A stretch of 64,000 bases of DNA from Thamnaconus septentrionalis (Eukaryota; Chordata; Actinopteri; Tetraodontiformes; Monacanthidae): the NCBI GenBank assembly GCA_009823395.1, contig CM020513.1:9975501-10039500 (forward strand). The letters are read 5' to 3'. The position numbers were made by a program, and so were the translations under genes. Positions 11,322-23,800 of this stretch are shown here, piece by piece (position 1 is the first letter of the stretch; each line of letters starts with the position of its first letter). Under the pieces are notes generated by a model that was given only the letters and a program-made list of their open reading frames with translations, was not told the origin of the DNA and did no database searches.

Positions 11322-13449
11322 TCGCGAGCCCGTGTGTTGGATCTGCAGCCACAGCGTGGGGCCTGGTGCGGCTCCTGCCCTGACTGACGTGAGACAAGCA
11401 GGCGGCGTAGGAGACGCTCTTCACAGCGCCACCCGGAGGTGAGGCGAGGCGCTGAACTGAAAACCCAGAGCGTCGCCCGAAGCACCTCTGAGGGACTTGA
11501 TGGCGGCGCGCGCCCTCGCAGACAGACACTGGGTGGAGTTGCAGCTCATTTTGGAGGTAGCCCATAACTGACAAGTGTTACATTTCGACATAAGCTGGAG
11601 GAGAAAGAAGCCACTTTGTCTCTGAGTTGTGTCAGAGGGGACAGAAAGTCTGTGAATTTGACTGATTTCATACACGGTTTATTTATTATTGTTATCATGT
11701 ACATACTGTTCTTCGTTCGGCACGTTTGATTTGTCTGAGCTGAGCTACACTTTCTTAAGCATTCATGAACTAGAATGTCTTTACAAAACAGGTACAAGCA
11801 GCTGTTACAAACGTTTTTCTTTTCCTTATTCTTTGCGACTGAGGAGTCAAAGTCAACGCACATTGTGTTAACAGAAATTCATTTTCTGTACATTTCTAGG
11901 GATGTTTTACTCTTAAATCTCACACCCACATGGTCTTGATGAGAAGGAAACCAATTGGAAATGGATCTGCACTGACCAACCACGTGTCAAAATGTTCTTT
12001 TCTAGAGATATATCATATTTTAATCCGACATTTGAAAATTTGCTATCATATGTAAATATTTATCCGTGGAAACTCAATAGCCATATTTGCATTATTTCTT
12101 GCTGAGGCACAAGATTAATTTCACCTGAAGGTACAATGCTGAAAATTGGTCTGTGTTCTGCTCTGTGTCTCATTTACATGCAGCCGCAAAGTCAGATTGT
12201 GTATCCATGAAACGGTCCTTGATTATGTTGTTGTTTAATATATTACTTAATATTCAGTGGCTTTTACTATTCATATTCCACGTGTATTCAATCTGTTATG
12301 TTTTAAATAATTGTAATTAAAAAAAAAAAAAAAAAATCCAGTTAGAATTATAATTGTCCAAAAACATTTACTATATAGTCCTCTAAACTTTTGGAAGACC
12401 TCCAAGGTCAGTATAATGAAACCAAAAACAAAACTTAAAGTCAAACACATAAAAGTTAAGTTTTCTTTCTCCTGACATGAATTCTTGTTGTAGCCCAAAG
12501 GTCCTGCATTTTATCTATTCCTAATTCTGGGTTATCAGCCACAATATTAAAACCACTGAGCTGTAGCGCAGCTTTCTAGCGGAGAATCCTGGGGGAGAAA
12601 TTCTTTAAGCCATAAAACTCCCCTAAACATTATCTCAGACTGGGGTCTCATTCCAGCAGAATCCAGGCCATGATTTCTTTCTTTCTTTATTTTTTGGGTT
12701 GACCACATTTCAAGTTTACCCATCAGGTTATCAGGGAGAACTGCAGCCCGTCCTCAAGATGTGCTGACGCCTTTTTCTACAAGACTATTTGATGCAACGG
12801 TTGGTTTCACGTTGCATCCACAGGAGTGTTAGAACTCCGGGGCTCCTATACATAGCCCTGCGCTGCTGCGAGGGGGCTCAGTGTTTTCTCCTCTGGCTCT
12901 CAGCGGTTTAAATGTTGCGGCTGATTGCTGTGAATCTGAATTTTACTCACGGTGCAGCCGCTACGTCCTGCCGGTTTGAACTACCTCTGTTTTTGCCTTC
13001 TTCCGAACGTTAAATGCAGTACTAGTCAACATTTAGATACTTGTGGCGTCATGTGTTTCCTGAAATGTTGATGTAACCGTGATTTTAATAAGTTAGTTAT
13101 CTTTATGCATCCAGTCAAGCCATGGTATGTGCATATGGTAATATTTCAGTGGAAATAAAGGGCACTGAAAGCTATTCTCCTGCTTTTCTCTGACACTGAC
13201 AGACGCTGAATTCAAAGTAACACTAAAAAAAGATCCCTTCGGAACAGTGCGACTGTGCAACAGTAGCACGGCGAGAGGCGACAGGTTTGACACTCAGGTT
13301 GGCCTCGTGGAATTTAACCAGTTGTACTAGTTTGCCGACATTGGCACAAGTTTCAAGCAAGCGAAGGGCTGAGTTTACTGAAAGAACGACACCCCGGAGT
13401 GGGACTGAGGACTTCGACCGACTTCTGAAGAACACACTTGAAAAAGCTG
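11322..13449. other. rapsn 3' UTR and intergenic region before the TRIM gene
   Basis: The first few hundred bases are probably rapsn 3' UTR. A stretch near 12,310-12,336 is A-rich. The segment around 12,530-12,560 (CACAATATTAAAACCACTGA) resembles a dispersed fish repeat, but I cannot delimit it. The last 150-250 bases before 13450 are likely TRIM promoter and 5' UTR. No coding exon is convincing here. Confidence 0.4.
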
Positions 13450-16400
13450 ATGGCAGCGGTCGGCCCTACCTGCGAGGACGGGCTGCTCTGCCCTCGGTGC
13501 TCTGATATTTACTGCTTTCCTGTCCTCCTGCAGTGCGGCCACAACGTTTGCCGAGTCTGTTTACAGAAATTCTGGGAATGGAAAGGTTGTCGGGAATGTC
13601 CGGTCTGCCGCGTAGTCTCCATCCCCGAGAGGCCTCCTATCAATTTGGCGCTAAAGATAGCGGCGGATAAGTATCAGGAGAAGCGGAGCAACAAAAACGA
13701 AGAAGTCTGTTGTCTGCACAAGGAGAGGCTGAAGATTTTTTGCCAGAACGACGAGCAGCCAATCTGCCTGGTGTGCCAGACGTCGGTCAGGCACCGGGTT
13801 CACAAGTGCTTCCCCATGGAGGAGGCGGCCAAAGAGAAAAAGGTAGAGTAAAAATAGAACGTGGTAAGTTACGAGGGGATTTACTGTATGCATGAGGATG
13901 TAAATGATACACAGAATTTAATTAGGTGTCCGTGAGGGCTGCGGGAGGTTTACAGGCTTGTAGCCAACTATTTATTTCATCCCGAACATGCCCAAACATT
14001 TCCTAACGTGGGTTGTGGAATGTCAGAACCATACGACTGACAGTCTTTAACAACATCTCCCTTTAATAATTATAAGAGAGCGAGAAGCTGACATCATTCT
14101 ACTGTGACCATTTCAGAAAGAAATATCATCCGTGCTGGATTCCTTGAGGAAAAAACTCGGAATGCTTAAAAAGACAAAGGATCAATGGCAGGAAACTAAA
14201 AATCACATTCAGGTAAAAGCTTGAGATCTTTCAGCACTTTAAGCTTCAGGGCAGTGATGCGCCCTTGTCGCAGAGCACCCGTAATAACTTCAGAGACAGC
14301 GGTGTTTACTGCCAAAAATAACCGGCACCCTCAACCCCACAGAACCAAACTATTCAAGGTGAGCAGGCGATAAAGGAGGAGTTTGAAAAGCTGCGCCTGT
14401 TCCTGGAGGAGGAGGAAAAAACGAGGCTGAAGGTGCTCAGGCAGGAGCGGGACATCAAGACCCAGGTGATGAGCGAGAAGCTGAGGAGCATCGAGGCCCA
14501 GATCGACAAGCTCTCGTCCACCATCGTTGATGCCGAGGCGTCGCTAAGAGAGAAGGATTTGCCCTTTTTACAGGTAATCTGGCTCAAGTCTATGAACTTG
14601 ATGGTGGGAGTCTTGACTGATCTGATTCCATTTTATATTTATTTTTATTTAATTGAATTAAAAAAAATGTTTATGCATCAATGAACAAAAAAAACCCCAT
14701 CGTTGTCAGATATAGGGTATAAAGTTGATGGCTCCTTGTTGTTAAATTAAATGTATCTGCACTAATCTTAATTATTTAAACTTGAATTATAATATAAATA
14801 CACAATTCTGTAGTTACGCCTCTCAAAGAAAGTAAAAATGTGTATCCAAAACTTGAAAGCGATGTCAAGTCAAGAACATCCTACAGATGTTGACTGTCTT
14901 CAAAGTGCATTAAAGTAAATTTCTATGTTGTACAAAGTTGCACAAAGCATTTTTCAAGCCATATCACTCTATACCGTCGTTGTCTGAGGCAGTAATTGTT
15001 GACGTGCTTGCGTAACAGGGCTTGAATTGTTATAATTTAATGTGCAGACACATGTTCGTATGAAAATATTGTCTGATGTACGCAAAGTACAGCTCAGACT
15101 AATTACACGTTTTCCCCTCCTTTCTTCTCTCACTGTTCACTAAGGAATACAAAGAGACAAAGAAAAGGTACGTTTTCCATTGTCTGCTGAGAAAAACACC
15201 ACTGTCTCCTAAAAGGGATTATTGTAAATTCACCCAATTTTTCACCATTTACCACTCATCATTGTTGATGAAAGCTCTGGTGAAATTTTCCAAAGTTTTT
15301 TGGAGTTTCTTGGAGGAAAATAATCACATCAACGCTAATACAACAGAAGCCTGCACTAGCCATATACTCCAAAGAAGCCGCAAGATTCAAACACACCTAA
15401 ACAGCAGTTGCAACATGCTACATCTGCTTTTGTTGTGATAAGTTTATCATTTTATTTTGGTTGGAATTCAGGTGAAATGGTGGCGCAGCGGTTAGCGCCG
15501 TTGCCTCACAGCAAGAAGGTTGTGGGCCTCTTCTTTCTCCCTGTGTCTGCGTGGGTTCTCTCCGGGTTCTCCAGCTTCCTCCACCAGTCCAAATGTGAAA
15601 CAAATTGGTAACTCTAAATTGACCGTAGGTGTGTGTATGTCTTTGTGTGTCTTGCTATGTGGCTGTGCCTGCGAGGAACTGGTTAGTTGTCCTTCGCCCC
15701 ATGACAGTTGGGAAAGGCCCCATCAGACGCCCGCAACTCTGAGTGCAGCAGGAAGCGGGTATAGAAAATGGATGGATGGATGTTTGAAATTCTGTGTTTC
15801 CATGAAACAGCGTGAGGGTTATGTGGCTTAAAAAACAGAGAGCACAAACAAAGTTGAATGGAATTTCAGATTTGAGTGGACTATCCCTTCGAAGAATGCA
15901 TTGAAACGATCGAGTCGTGTTTCAGGCTCAAGCGCAACGTCCAAGAACCAGAGTGCATCAGAGACATCCTCATCAACACGGCCAAGCATCTGGGACAATT
16001 GAAGTTTGAAGTGTGGAAGAAGATGGCCAACATTGTGAGATACGGTGGGTTGATCAGACAAATCAGAGCTCTATCGATGTTCACCATCTGGTAGTGACGC
16101 CTGCACTGAACGCTTGCCTTCGCTTTCAGTTCCCGTCACCCTCGACCCAAACACGGCGCAGTCCAACCTCAAGTTCTTCTACGAGCTGACCTGTGTTCAG
16201 TACAGCAGCAAGCAGCCGCTGCCGGACAACCCCGAGCGGTGCACCACCCGGGTGTGTGTGCTGGGAGCCACCGGCTTCACCTCCGGGAAGCACAGCTGGA
16301 CTGTCGATGTGGGCATAGGCAAGGAATGGTACATCGGGGTGGCGGCCGAGTCCATCAAGAGGAAGAGCGTCATCTTCCTCAACCCCTCAGAGGGCTTCTG

Positions 16401-16680
16401 GGTCATCAGCCTGAGCAACAGCGATACGTACTGGGCCCATGCATCGTCTCGCACCAAACTGCAGTTGAAGCTGAAGCCGGCGAGGGTCACCGTCAAACTG
16501 GACTACGAGAAGGGCAAGATAGTCTTCGTCAACAACGTCGACTCGTCGATCATACACACGTTCAGCGACAGATTCACAGAGAGGCTCTTCCCCTACTTGT
16601 CGCCGGGAATCTACCAGGGAGAGGAGACGTCCGTCCCGCTGACAATCTGTCCTCTCAGAATCACAGTCGACGTGGAGTAG
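13450..16680 (+). CDS. TRIM-family E3 ubiquitin ligase (RING, B-box, coiled coil, PRY-SPRY)
   Basis: Six exons join in phase: 13450-13842, 14117-14212 (96 bases), 14343-14573 (231), 15145-15167 (23), 15926-16044 (119) and 16130-16680, encoding 470 residues. The 96/231/23 exon pattern is the classic class IV TRIM layout. The RING is CPRC then CGHNVCRVC and CPVC (residues about 15-58). The B-box 2 is CCLHKERLKIFCQ, CLVC, HRVH. The coiled coil covers about residues 132-240. The PRY-SPRY begins at VPVTLDPNTA and contains LPDNPERC, GKHSWTVDVG and KLDYEKGKIVF. Such proteins are cytosolic ligases, often antiviral; I cannot assign an orthologue. The acceptor at 15926 was chosen because an upstream one at 15870 gives an immediate stop. 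A SINE sits in intron 4. Confidence 0.88.
15473..15782 (+). mobile_element. tRNA-derived SINE in TRIM intron 4
   Basis: The head GGTGGCGCAGCGGTTAGCGC matches a Pol III A box, and the body has the familiar fish text (TGCCTCACAGCAAGAAGG, then GTGTCTGCGTGGGTTCTCTC). The element ends in AGAAAATGGATGGATGGATG, the LINE-like tail that primes retrotransposition. The B box is partly decayed. Related pieces occur at 52292-52512 and, reversed, at 42706-42809. Confidence 0.8.
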
Positions 16681-16741
16681 CCACGCCCACGTCAAACAGG
16701 CGGCACCGGGCATGGAACAAGTTCAGCTGCCCATGCGATCC

Positions 16742-16747
16742 AATAAA
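16742..16747 (+). terminator. TRIM gene poly(A) signal (AATAAA)
   Basis: A canonical AATAAA lies 62 bases after the TRIM stop codon, giving a very short 3' UTR. Confidence 0.7.
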
Positions 16748-17869
16748 CGGTAAAACACTCCCTTGGATCGAACCAAACAACCAGCATTTTTAACTTGGTG
16801 AAAAGTGCCACCTCTGTTTGTTGTGACGTGACTCTGAACTTGCAATTCAGCATATGTTTAGTTGCACAATGTATTCCAGTAACCATGGTGGAGAGGAACC
16901 GAGATATGCAGACGATTCAATGCCTCTGCAAAACATTGTCGGATAGTGTTTCCACTGTCTAATATATTTATATATAATTTTGAAAGGTTTTAGAAGTATT
17001 GTTCTAGCTCAGCTAGAACAGTTTGTTTGTGGCTTCTATCAAACCTGTATCACGCTGGAAGGAAAAGCAGGATAAAGGTTGGCGGTTAAAATGTGTTTTC
17101 ATTTCAAGAATGACAAAAAATAGCAACACGTTTCCTTGCTTGTCAGTCACATTTAAACCACAGGTAATAAACCTGTCACCTGGCAACCAGCGCTATGTTG
17201 TCTGTATCAACGCCCTCAACTGTGTCATTTAAATTTCTCGTAAGGGATCGGCTCGTGCACGTCCAAAGGCAAAGTCCATGAGAACAAGATAGGAAATGTC
17301 AACCTAAGCCTGAAAAATATCAAGAGTGAAATACGACACTGTTCAACAACACTACAAAGTCTGTTTTATCTGAAAATGCTAGTTTACAAAACATATTTTA
17401 CAATGAATTGGCCTGTAATGTGTTGAATGATGGCCTGTTACAAGACTGCATAGGACTGTACAGCCAGCTGGCTTGCTTCAGAGCAATGTCACACCAGTGT
17501 CACACCAGTCAACCAGGTGTGACACTGATTTGAAACAAATTTATTTTACGCTAGAAAAATGATGTAGTGCTGCTGTAAGATTGGGACGACAAACCACAAG
17601 ACAACCAGTCCACCACCACCATCGGTCATTTTTCTCCAAAAATTTATTCTGAAAAGATACATTTTGCATATAAAAATCAGTCCTCGTCGGTCGCGTGATG
17701 TAGAAATGTTGCTCGTCCTGTGAACCTTGTCCCAACTTCTTTGTGGAAAACACGAGACTCCAACAAACTCGGCTGTCGGCACACGAAGAAACAAAACTGA
17801 AAACTGAAGTCTGAGAGAAAAAAATTTCTTCACGCGTCCTTTTGAAAGCGCCGGCCCCGCCCCTCGTCC
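16748..17869. other. Convergent intergenic region, TRIM and drd4 3' ends
   Basis: The two genes converge here. The minus-strand drd4 3' UTR probably spans about 17,530-17,869, ending near a reverse-complement AATAAA. A direct repeat of CACACCAGT lies at about 17,491-17,510. Nothing else is recognisable. Confidence 0.45.
17540..17545 (-). terminator. drd4 poly(A) signal (AATAAA on minus strand)
   Basis: Plus-strand TTTATT at this position reads AATAAA on the minus strand, about 325 bases past the drd4 stop codon. Confidence 0.55.
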
Positions 17870-20800
17870 TCATCGGGCGCTCTTGGAGCAGCAGCGATGG
17901 AGACACTTTTTGAAGAACTTCCTGAACTCTGTGTTGAAGACGGTGTAGATGACGGGGTTGAGGGCGCTGTTGACGTAGCCGAGCCACGTCACCACGCTCA
18001 TCAGGGCCGGCGGGATGTGGCAGTCGTGGCAGCGGGCTCTCGTGGTGTGGAGGACAAAGAAGGGGGTCCAGCAGAACAAGAAGGCACCTGCAGAAAAAGA
18101 GAAGAAGAAGAAGAAGAAGAGTTTATTTTCCATATACAAGCTTTGGATCCAGACCAAATGAATCTGTTTGCAGCATTTATTCCACAGGGTGTCTAATGGA
18201 CTCAAAAATATATTTTCTTAACACATATGGAGAGAGCATCAATAAAGGTCTGGAGTTTCAATAAAATAGCCTTGATAAATAATATCTCTCTCATACACAT
18301 TCTTTGTAATGCTTGAGGTCTTTTTTCCTCGAGCTCAAGGATTCATTCAAGATCTTTATTATCATTATGCAAGCACAACGTCTCAAGTCTCTGGGCTGAC
18401 ACAGAAAAATAGAAAAAATAGAAATATACATGCAAGTTTTTTGTTTGTTTGTTTTTTTTATCGACGCATAGTACACATAAGTAAGTTTTAAAAATAAGAT
18501 ATCGGATATGTAAGGTAGAAAACAGCAAATGGAATGAATTAGGGCAAAGTGTGTCTAAGGTGCACCCTAGTGCAAGGTGGAGGGCCGCCGCTGAAGCTGT
18601 GAGGTGAGCGACTCGTGAGAACTACCACCCCAGCCAGGCTTATGCATTAATTGGATTCCAGATTAAGGAGCTCCGGGATTAGCCGCCGTGCGCCAAGGGG
18701 GGAGCACTTCTACGCATTAGGAGTGACACCGGCGGCTATTATTAGGCCGACGGCCTCCAGCTGATATGTGAAAGATGCGCTCGGGTCTCCGCCGCCTCTA
18801 GACAGACATTAGAGGTGACGTTCATCCATCCATCCATTTTATCGCCTCGTCTTTTCACGACGCATCGCAAACTCAGCGTGGAAAGCTGAAGCTTATGGGA
18901 GCGCCTCGACTTCCTGGATTAGTGGTATAACTCTGCATGGAGGTTCTGCATCTCCGACTGGGTGACATTCTCACCCCGAGGTTGAGAGGTTCGCACTAAC
19001 CAAGCTACTGCGCTTCATTAACAGAGCATCCAAAATCACTGGCTCACCTCTTACTATCTATCCAATCACTTCACTGCTAAAGGACACTGCAGAGAGCCCG
19101 TAAAATCACCTGACATTAAATTTACCCTGCACACTGTGCCTTCCAGTTACTGGCTCCTGGGTGGCACTACAAGTAAATAGCCTCCACTTCGTGGACAGTT
19201 TTACCCCAATTGCAATTAACACTCTGAACTCTGAACATTGAGGGGAGTTAAACATGGCCTTTGTGTTTGTCTGACTGTGTTCTTGTCTGGATGTACATCT
19301 ATGTTTGTGTTTAAATGTACCGTTTAAATGTATCCTGGACCGGCTGCACTGAAAACAAATTCCACCAGCTTGGCTGCGTGGTCATTAAAAAGAATCGGAT
19401 TGAATCGAATTGATAGAATCGAATCATATCGATTAAATTAAATTGAATCGATTGAATTGTATCGAATCGAATCGGACAAACTGAATTGATCAAATTGAAT
19501 CAAATCAATCAAAGAGCATCGAATCGAATTGATCGAATTGCATCGATCTAATCGAATTGATAAAATTGAATCAATCAAATTGAATTGAATCAATCAAATT
19601 GCATCGAATTGAATTGCATCGATCGAATCGGACAAATTGAATTGATTACATTAAATCGATCAAATCAAATCCAATCAATCAAATTGCATCGAATCAAATT
19701 GATCGAATTGCATCAATCGAATCGACCAAACCGCCTTATCACACTGAACCCTGCAAATATATGACGCATGGCAAATCCTTCCATCAGCAGGCAGCCTGTT
19801 CCCTTCGGGGAGGCGCGTAGGAGGGGCAGACAGCCAAAGATGTGCAAGCCGTTCGCGTGACGTCGACTCACCCACGACGACAGGCAGCACCTTCATGGCC
19901 TTCCTCTCACGGTTGTTGATCTTTGCCCTCTTCCTCCTGCGGGGGTCCGGGTTGAACTTGATGTCGGCGAAGCTCACGGCGGGCAGGACGCCGTCCTTGC
20001 TCTTCTCTGCGGCGGCGAAGGGCCTCTGGAGGGCGGACGGCTCGTCCAGCGCGTCCGCCTGCTCCCTCTCGATGATGGGCGGCAGCGGCGGCGGCAGCGA
20101 GGCCAGCGGCGGCAGCGAGGCGGCGGCGGCCTCCTGCAGCTTGCGGCAGGCCTGGATGCTGTTCCTCAGTTTGGCCTTGCGCGCCTCCTCCCAGCGCCGC
20201 AGGCCGCGGAACATGCCGCAGTAGAGCAGCAGCATGATGGGGCAGGGGATGAAGAAGGAGCACACGGACGAGTAGAGCACGTAGTCGGTGTTCTCCAGCT
20301 TGCACTCGCCGGGGTCGCGGCCCGCCACGTTGTTGAGGCCCAGCATGATGGGCGAGGCCACGGCCAGCGCCAGGACCCAGGTGGCTGACAGCAGCGCCAC
20401 CTGCCGCAGGTCCACGTGCTTCCTGTTGTAGTTGAGGGGGATCAGCACGGCGATGAACCTGCCATAGAGATTGGAGGAGGGAAGGGGCTGAGTGTGTGGC
20501 ATTGACGTGATACTAAAGATTCACCGCAGGGTTCGTTCCAACCTGACTCAGGTTAGTTGCGTTAGTTAGGTCACCATCTACCACAAGCCAATAAATTTGA
20601 TTGAAGGGCGGTGAATTGTGTATTTTTAAAGGTTCAGTGTGTAGAATTTGGCTTGATTTATGATCTTTACACTTGTTAAAACTTAGCATACTGCCCATAA
20701 ATACATTAATGTATAGTGTATACTTGCAGTATAATAAGAGTATAATAAAAGTAATTAGGTTTTCCTATCCTTAGATAGGAAAAAAATTTACACACTGGAT

Positions 20801-23800
20801 CTTTAAAAATCTGATTAAATCCAACACGAACTGTTTGTGTTTCTTTATCATTGCCGTTTGAAACTTCGTACAGCTGATATACTGACCCCAAGCAAAATTG
20901 AAATCTCAGGTGGAACCAACAGTGTTAACGAGGCTGTCATCTGGTCGTTAGTGTGAAGCCACTCTTAATGGGGTCAAATTCGAGGCTGTAATCATTGACT
21001 GACAGCTCAAGAACCAAATCAAACTCGACTCGCGCTCAAGTGATTACAAGGTCATACCTACTTTTTGTCACAAACCATCTCTTACTTGCCTTTACATTTT
21101 CTTGTTTTTGTTGAATTGAAATGTACAATGAAAATGAATTGATGAATTTTAAAAAAAATCTTCTATACGTGGCTCTACCTAAAATATAGAATGTCCTACA
21201 TGTGCTGTGTGCAGTGGGACCATTCGCCCCTGATACATCTGAATGAAAGATGAAAGGACCGTGATTTTGAATAAGAGTGTATGGTGAAGACAAACAGTCC
21301 CAGACTTTCCAACATGAAATACACCTTAAAGGAATTTCATTCACTGGCCCAGTGGCTCGACAGCCCCAAGCCACTTGGTTCTGCTGTACAGTAATTTGTC
21401 TACCGGCAACATCGGGTCATTATGTGATTTGGCCATTGAAATCCATGAAACCTGCAGGGGAATTGCAATATTTCCCCTTTCCAGCCTCGGGACAGCATTG
21501 CACTCCACAGAACCTCTTGACTGTCCGTTCAAATTATTTAGACTCGATCATCCATTTAAGGCCTCTAAAAGCTACCGTCTTCTCCAAAAAGCTCCAGATC
21601 ACCACCATCAGTCCGCGTTAGCTTGCATTGCCTCCATCCGTCTTGGGCGTAATCATGTTTTCAGGGGTGGGGAGGGAGGTTAGGAGACATCAGATTTGTG
21701 GAGCAGTCGGGGTTATCAGTTCGGATTTTCATCCGTCAACCTCGGGGCCGAGGGTTCAGATAATCTCATTGACTTAAGTTAAAAGGCACGCAGCAAAACT
21801 GGCAGTTCGTCACAGCAGATGCCTTTAAATTGCAGAATTTGGGACGGGTCTATTCATCTTTTGAAACTTTTGCACATAACAGACAAAAGGCCATCAATTT
21901 ACACATCAAAGTGAGCCGTGATGCTGTCTGATAATCTGCAGTCGAGACGGGTGACACTCTTGCTAAAGGGAGTCCCTTAAAGCCCAGCAGATCCCTCCTT
22001 AGGGTTGTGGCTTGATGGATCAGCTGTGTGTCACTAAACGACCCAGCCTGAGGTTGATTAGAGCCAATTCAGGCCAAACGGCCGCCAGCTACTGCTGCAC
22101 TTTGACTCCTTCCTTTTAATCAACTGCACAAAGGAGGAACCTCGGGGGGGGTTCTATGCGGCACCGGCATTATTGCCATCTCTCACAAGTCACACCGCAG
22201 GAGTTATTGAACAAAAAAAAAGAAAGAAAAAGACTGCGACATGGCTGTGTGAGCTGTTAGCACGTTTAGCTAAGTCCCTACTGTTAAACCATTGGGTCAT
22301 TCATTTTTCTCGCAGTCACACTAGCTGGATGGCTCCATGAGTGCAGTCACTCATTCAGCCATTGAGAATATTCAAATATTCATCAAAACGTATCCAACAA
22401 ACTTACTAGGTCTCACCTAGTTTGTGTAGTGTGTAATGTGTGCATGCTTTTCAAACTGCGGAGGACGCCACTTCTGTTGTTATGTATTTTTGGCTGTGCC
22501 CACTGAATGTGCATTGCGTCACTAGCAGCGTGTGCCTCTGTTGGTGATTGTTTACTGTACAATTGTGTTATTCTCATGGTTGAACACTGGCCCACTGTAT
22601 GAGGAGCAGGCTGCGGAGGGCTTCACTCGAACCCCTCCCGATTTACTGTCAAAGCCGCTTGTTGCTTCAGCTGCAAAACAGCTACAGTTAAAAATGCTCT
22701 TGCTTTCCATTTCACACATAACTTCATACCACTTAGTACAGACACAACTTATGAGAACTTGCTCTGGGATCTCAGTTCGACCCACAGCTTCCCCTCCTTG
22801 CGTTCTGCGTTGTCTCTCAACCTGAGCAGGTGAGAACTGACCTGTCGATGCTGATGGCGCAGAGGTTGAAGATGGAAGCGGTGCACAGCATCACATCCAT
22901 GGTCATTAGGTAATCACAGACGCTAGTGCCCAGGGTCCACACCCCATCCTGGAACTAAGAGTAGAGACAGAAACTTTATTTGAATTATTCAACTTTAGCT
23001 ATCAATACTATTGACATATTTTCGTTTTTAAAAATCAAGATTGACATATTAACATAGGACACATGACATTAAAAAAAACATATATGTACATATATACATG
23101 TGTTACATATATATATATACATATATGTATATATATTTTTATATTTGTCATCATCTGAATCGCAGTCTGAGCAAAAATTATACTATGGTATTGATTTGTG
23201 GTGAAACACACAACATTTGTTCTTTGAGTTGTAGTGCGAAGATTTGCAGAAGAACTCAATGTCAGTCTAGTGATTTGCTCCTTGTGTTTTTTTTAGCGTG
23301 AGCGAGCGAATGTTTGTTGTGGAACCATAAAAAACATGAAAAGCAGGTCAGGTCAGAGAGCACAAGGATGAACTGTCATGGGAAACAACAACAATCTTAA
23401 CAAATTTCCCTAAGAGGATAAGAGGCAGATGTCAAAGGAATGAACATAAACACACAAACATGAACACTATGAACACACTTTCTATTGTCTCCATTGTTTT
23501 TATAACCCGTTAATGCCCCCATAGTGGGGCCCCCTGACCCACCTCTGACCCCTCGTTTTCAACGGCTGAATGTATGACAACAAGAGCTCTTCATTAACAT
23601 CTAGCATCACAAGCAATTTAAATAAATAAATGATTATTTCTGATTCAAAATAATTAATCACTATTGGAAATGCTTGAATGTCACCAGAAACTTTGAGTTA
23701 ACAATAACAACACGGGCCTCCTTTTTATCTTCCTACAGTGTTTGTTGTGCTGTGGCTGTCCATGACATCACATGGAAGCAGGACCAACTCGCTTCATTTG

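Noticed and set aside
15870..15925. Exon start at 15870 for the TRIM SPRY linker
   Set aside because: It places TGA in frame at 15873-15875. It was kept only as a possible non-coding alternative.
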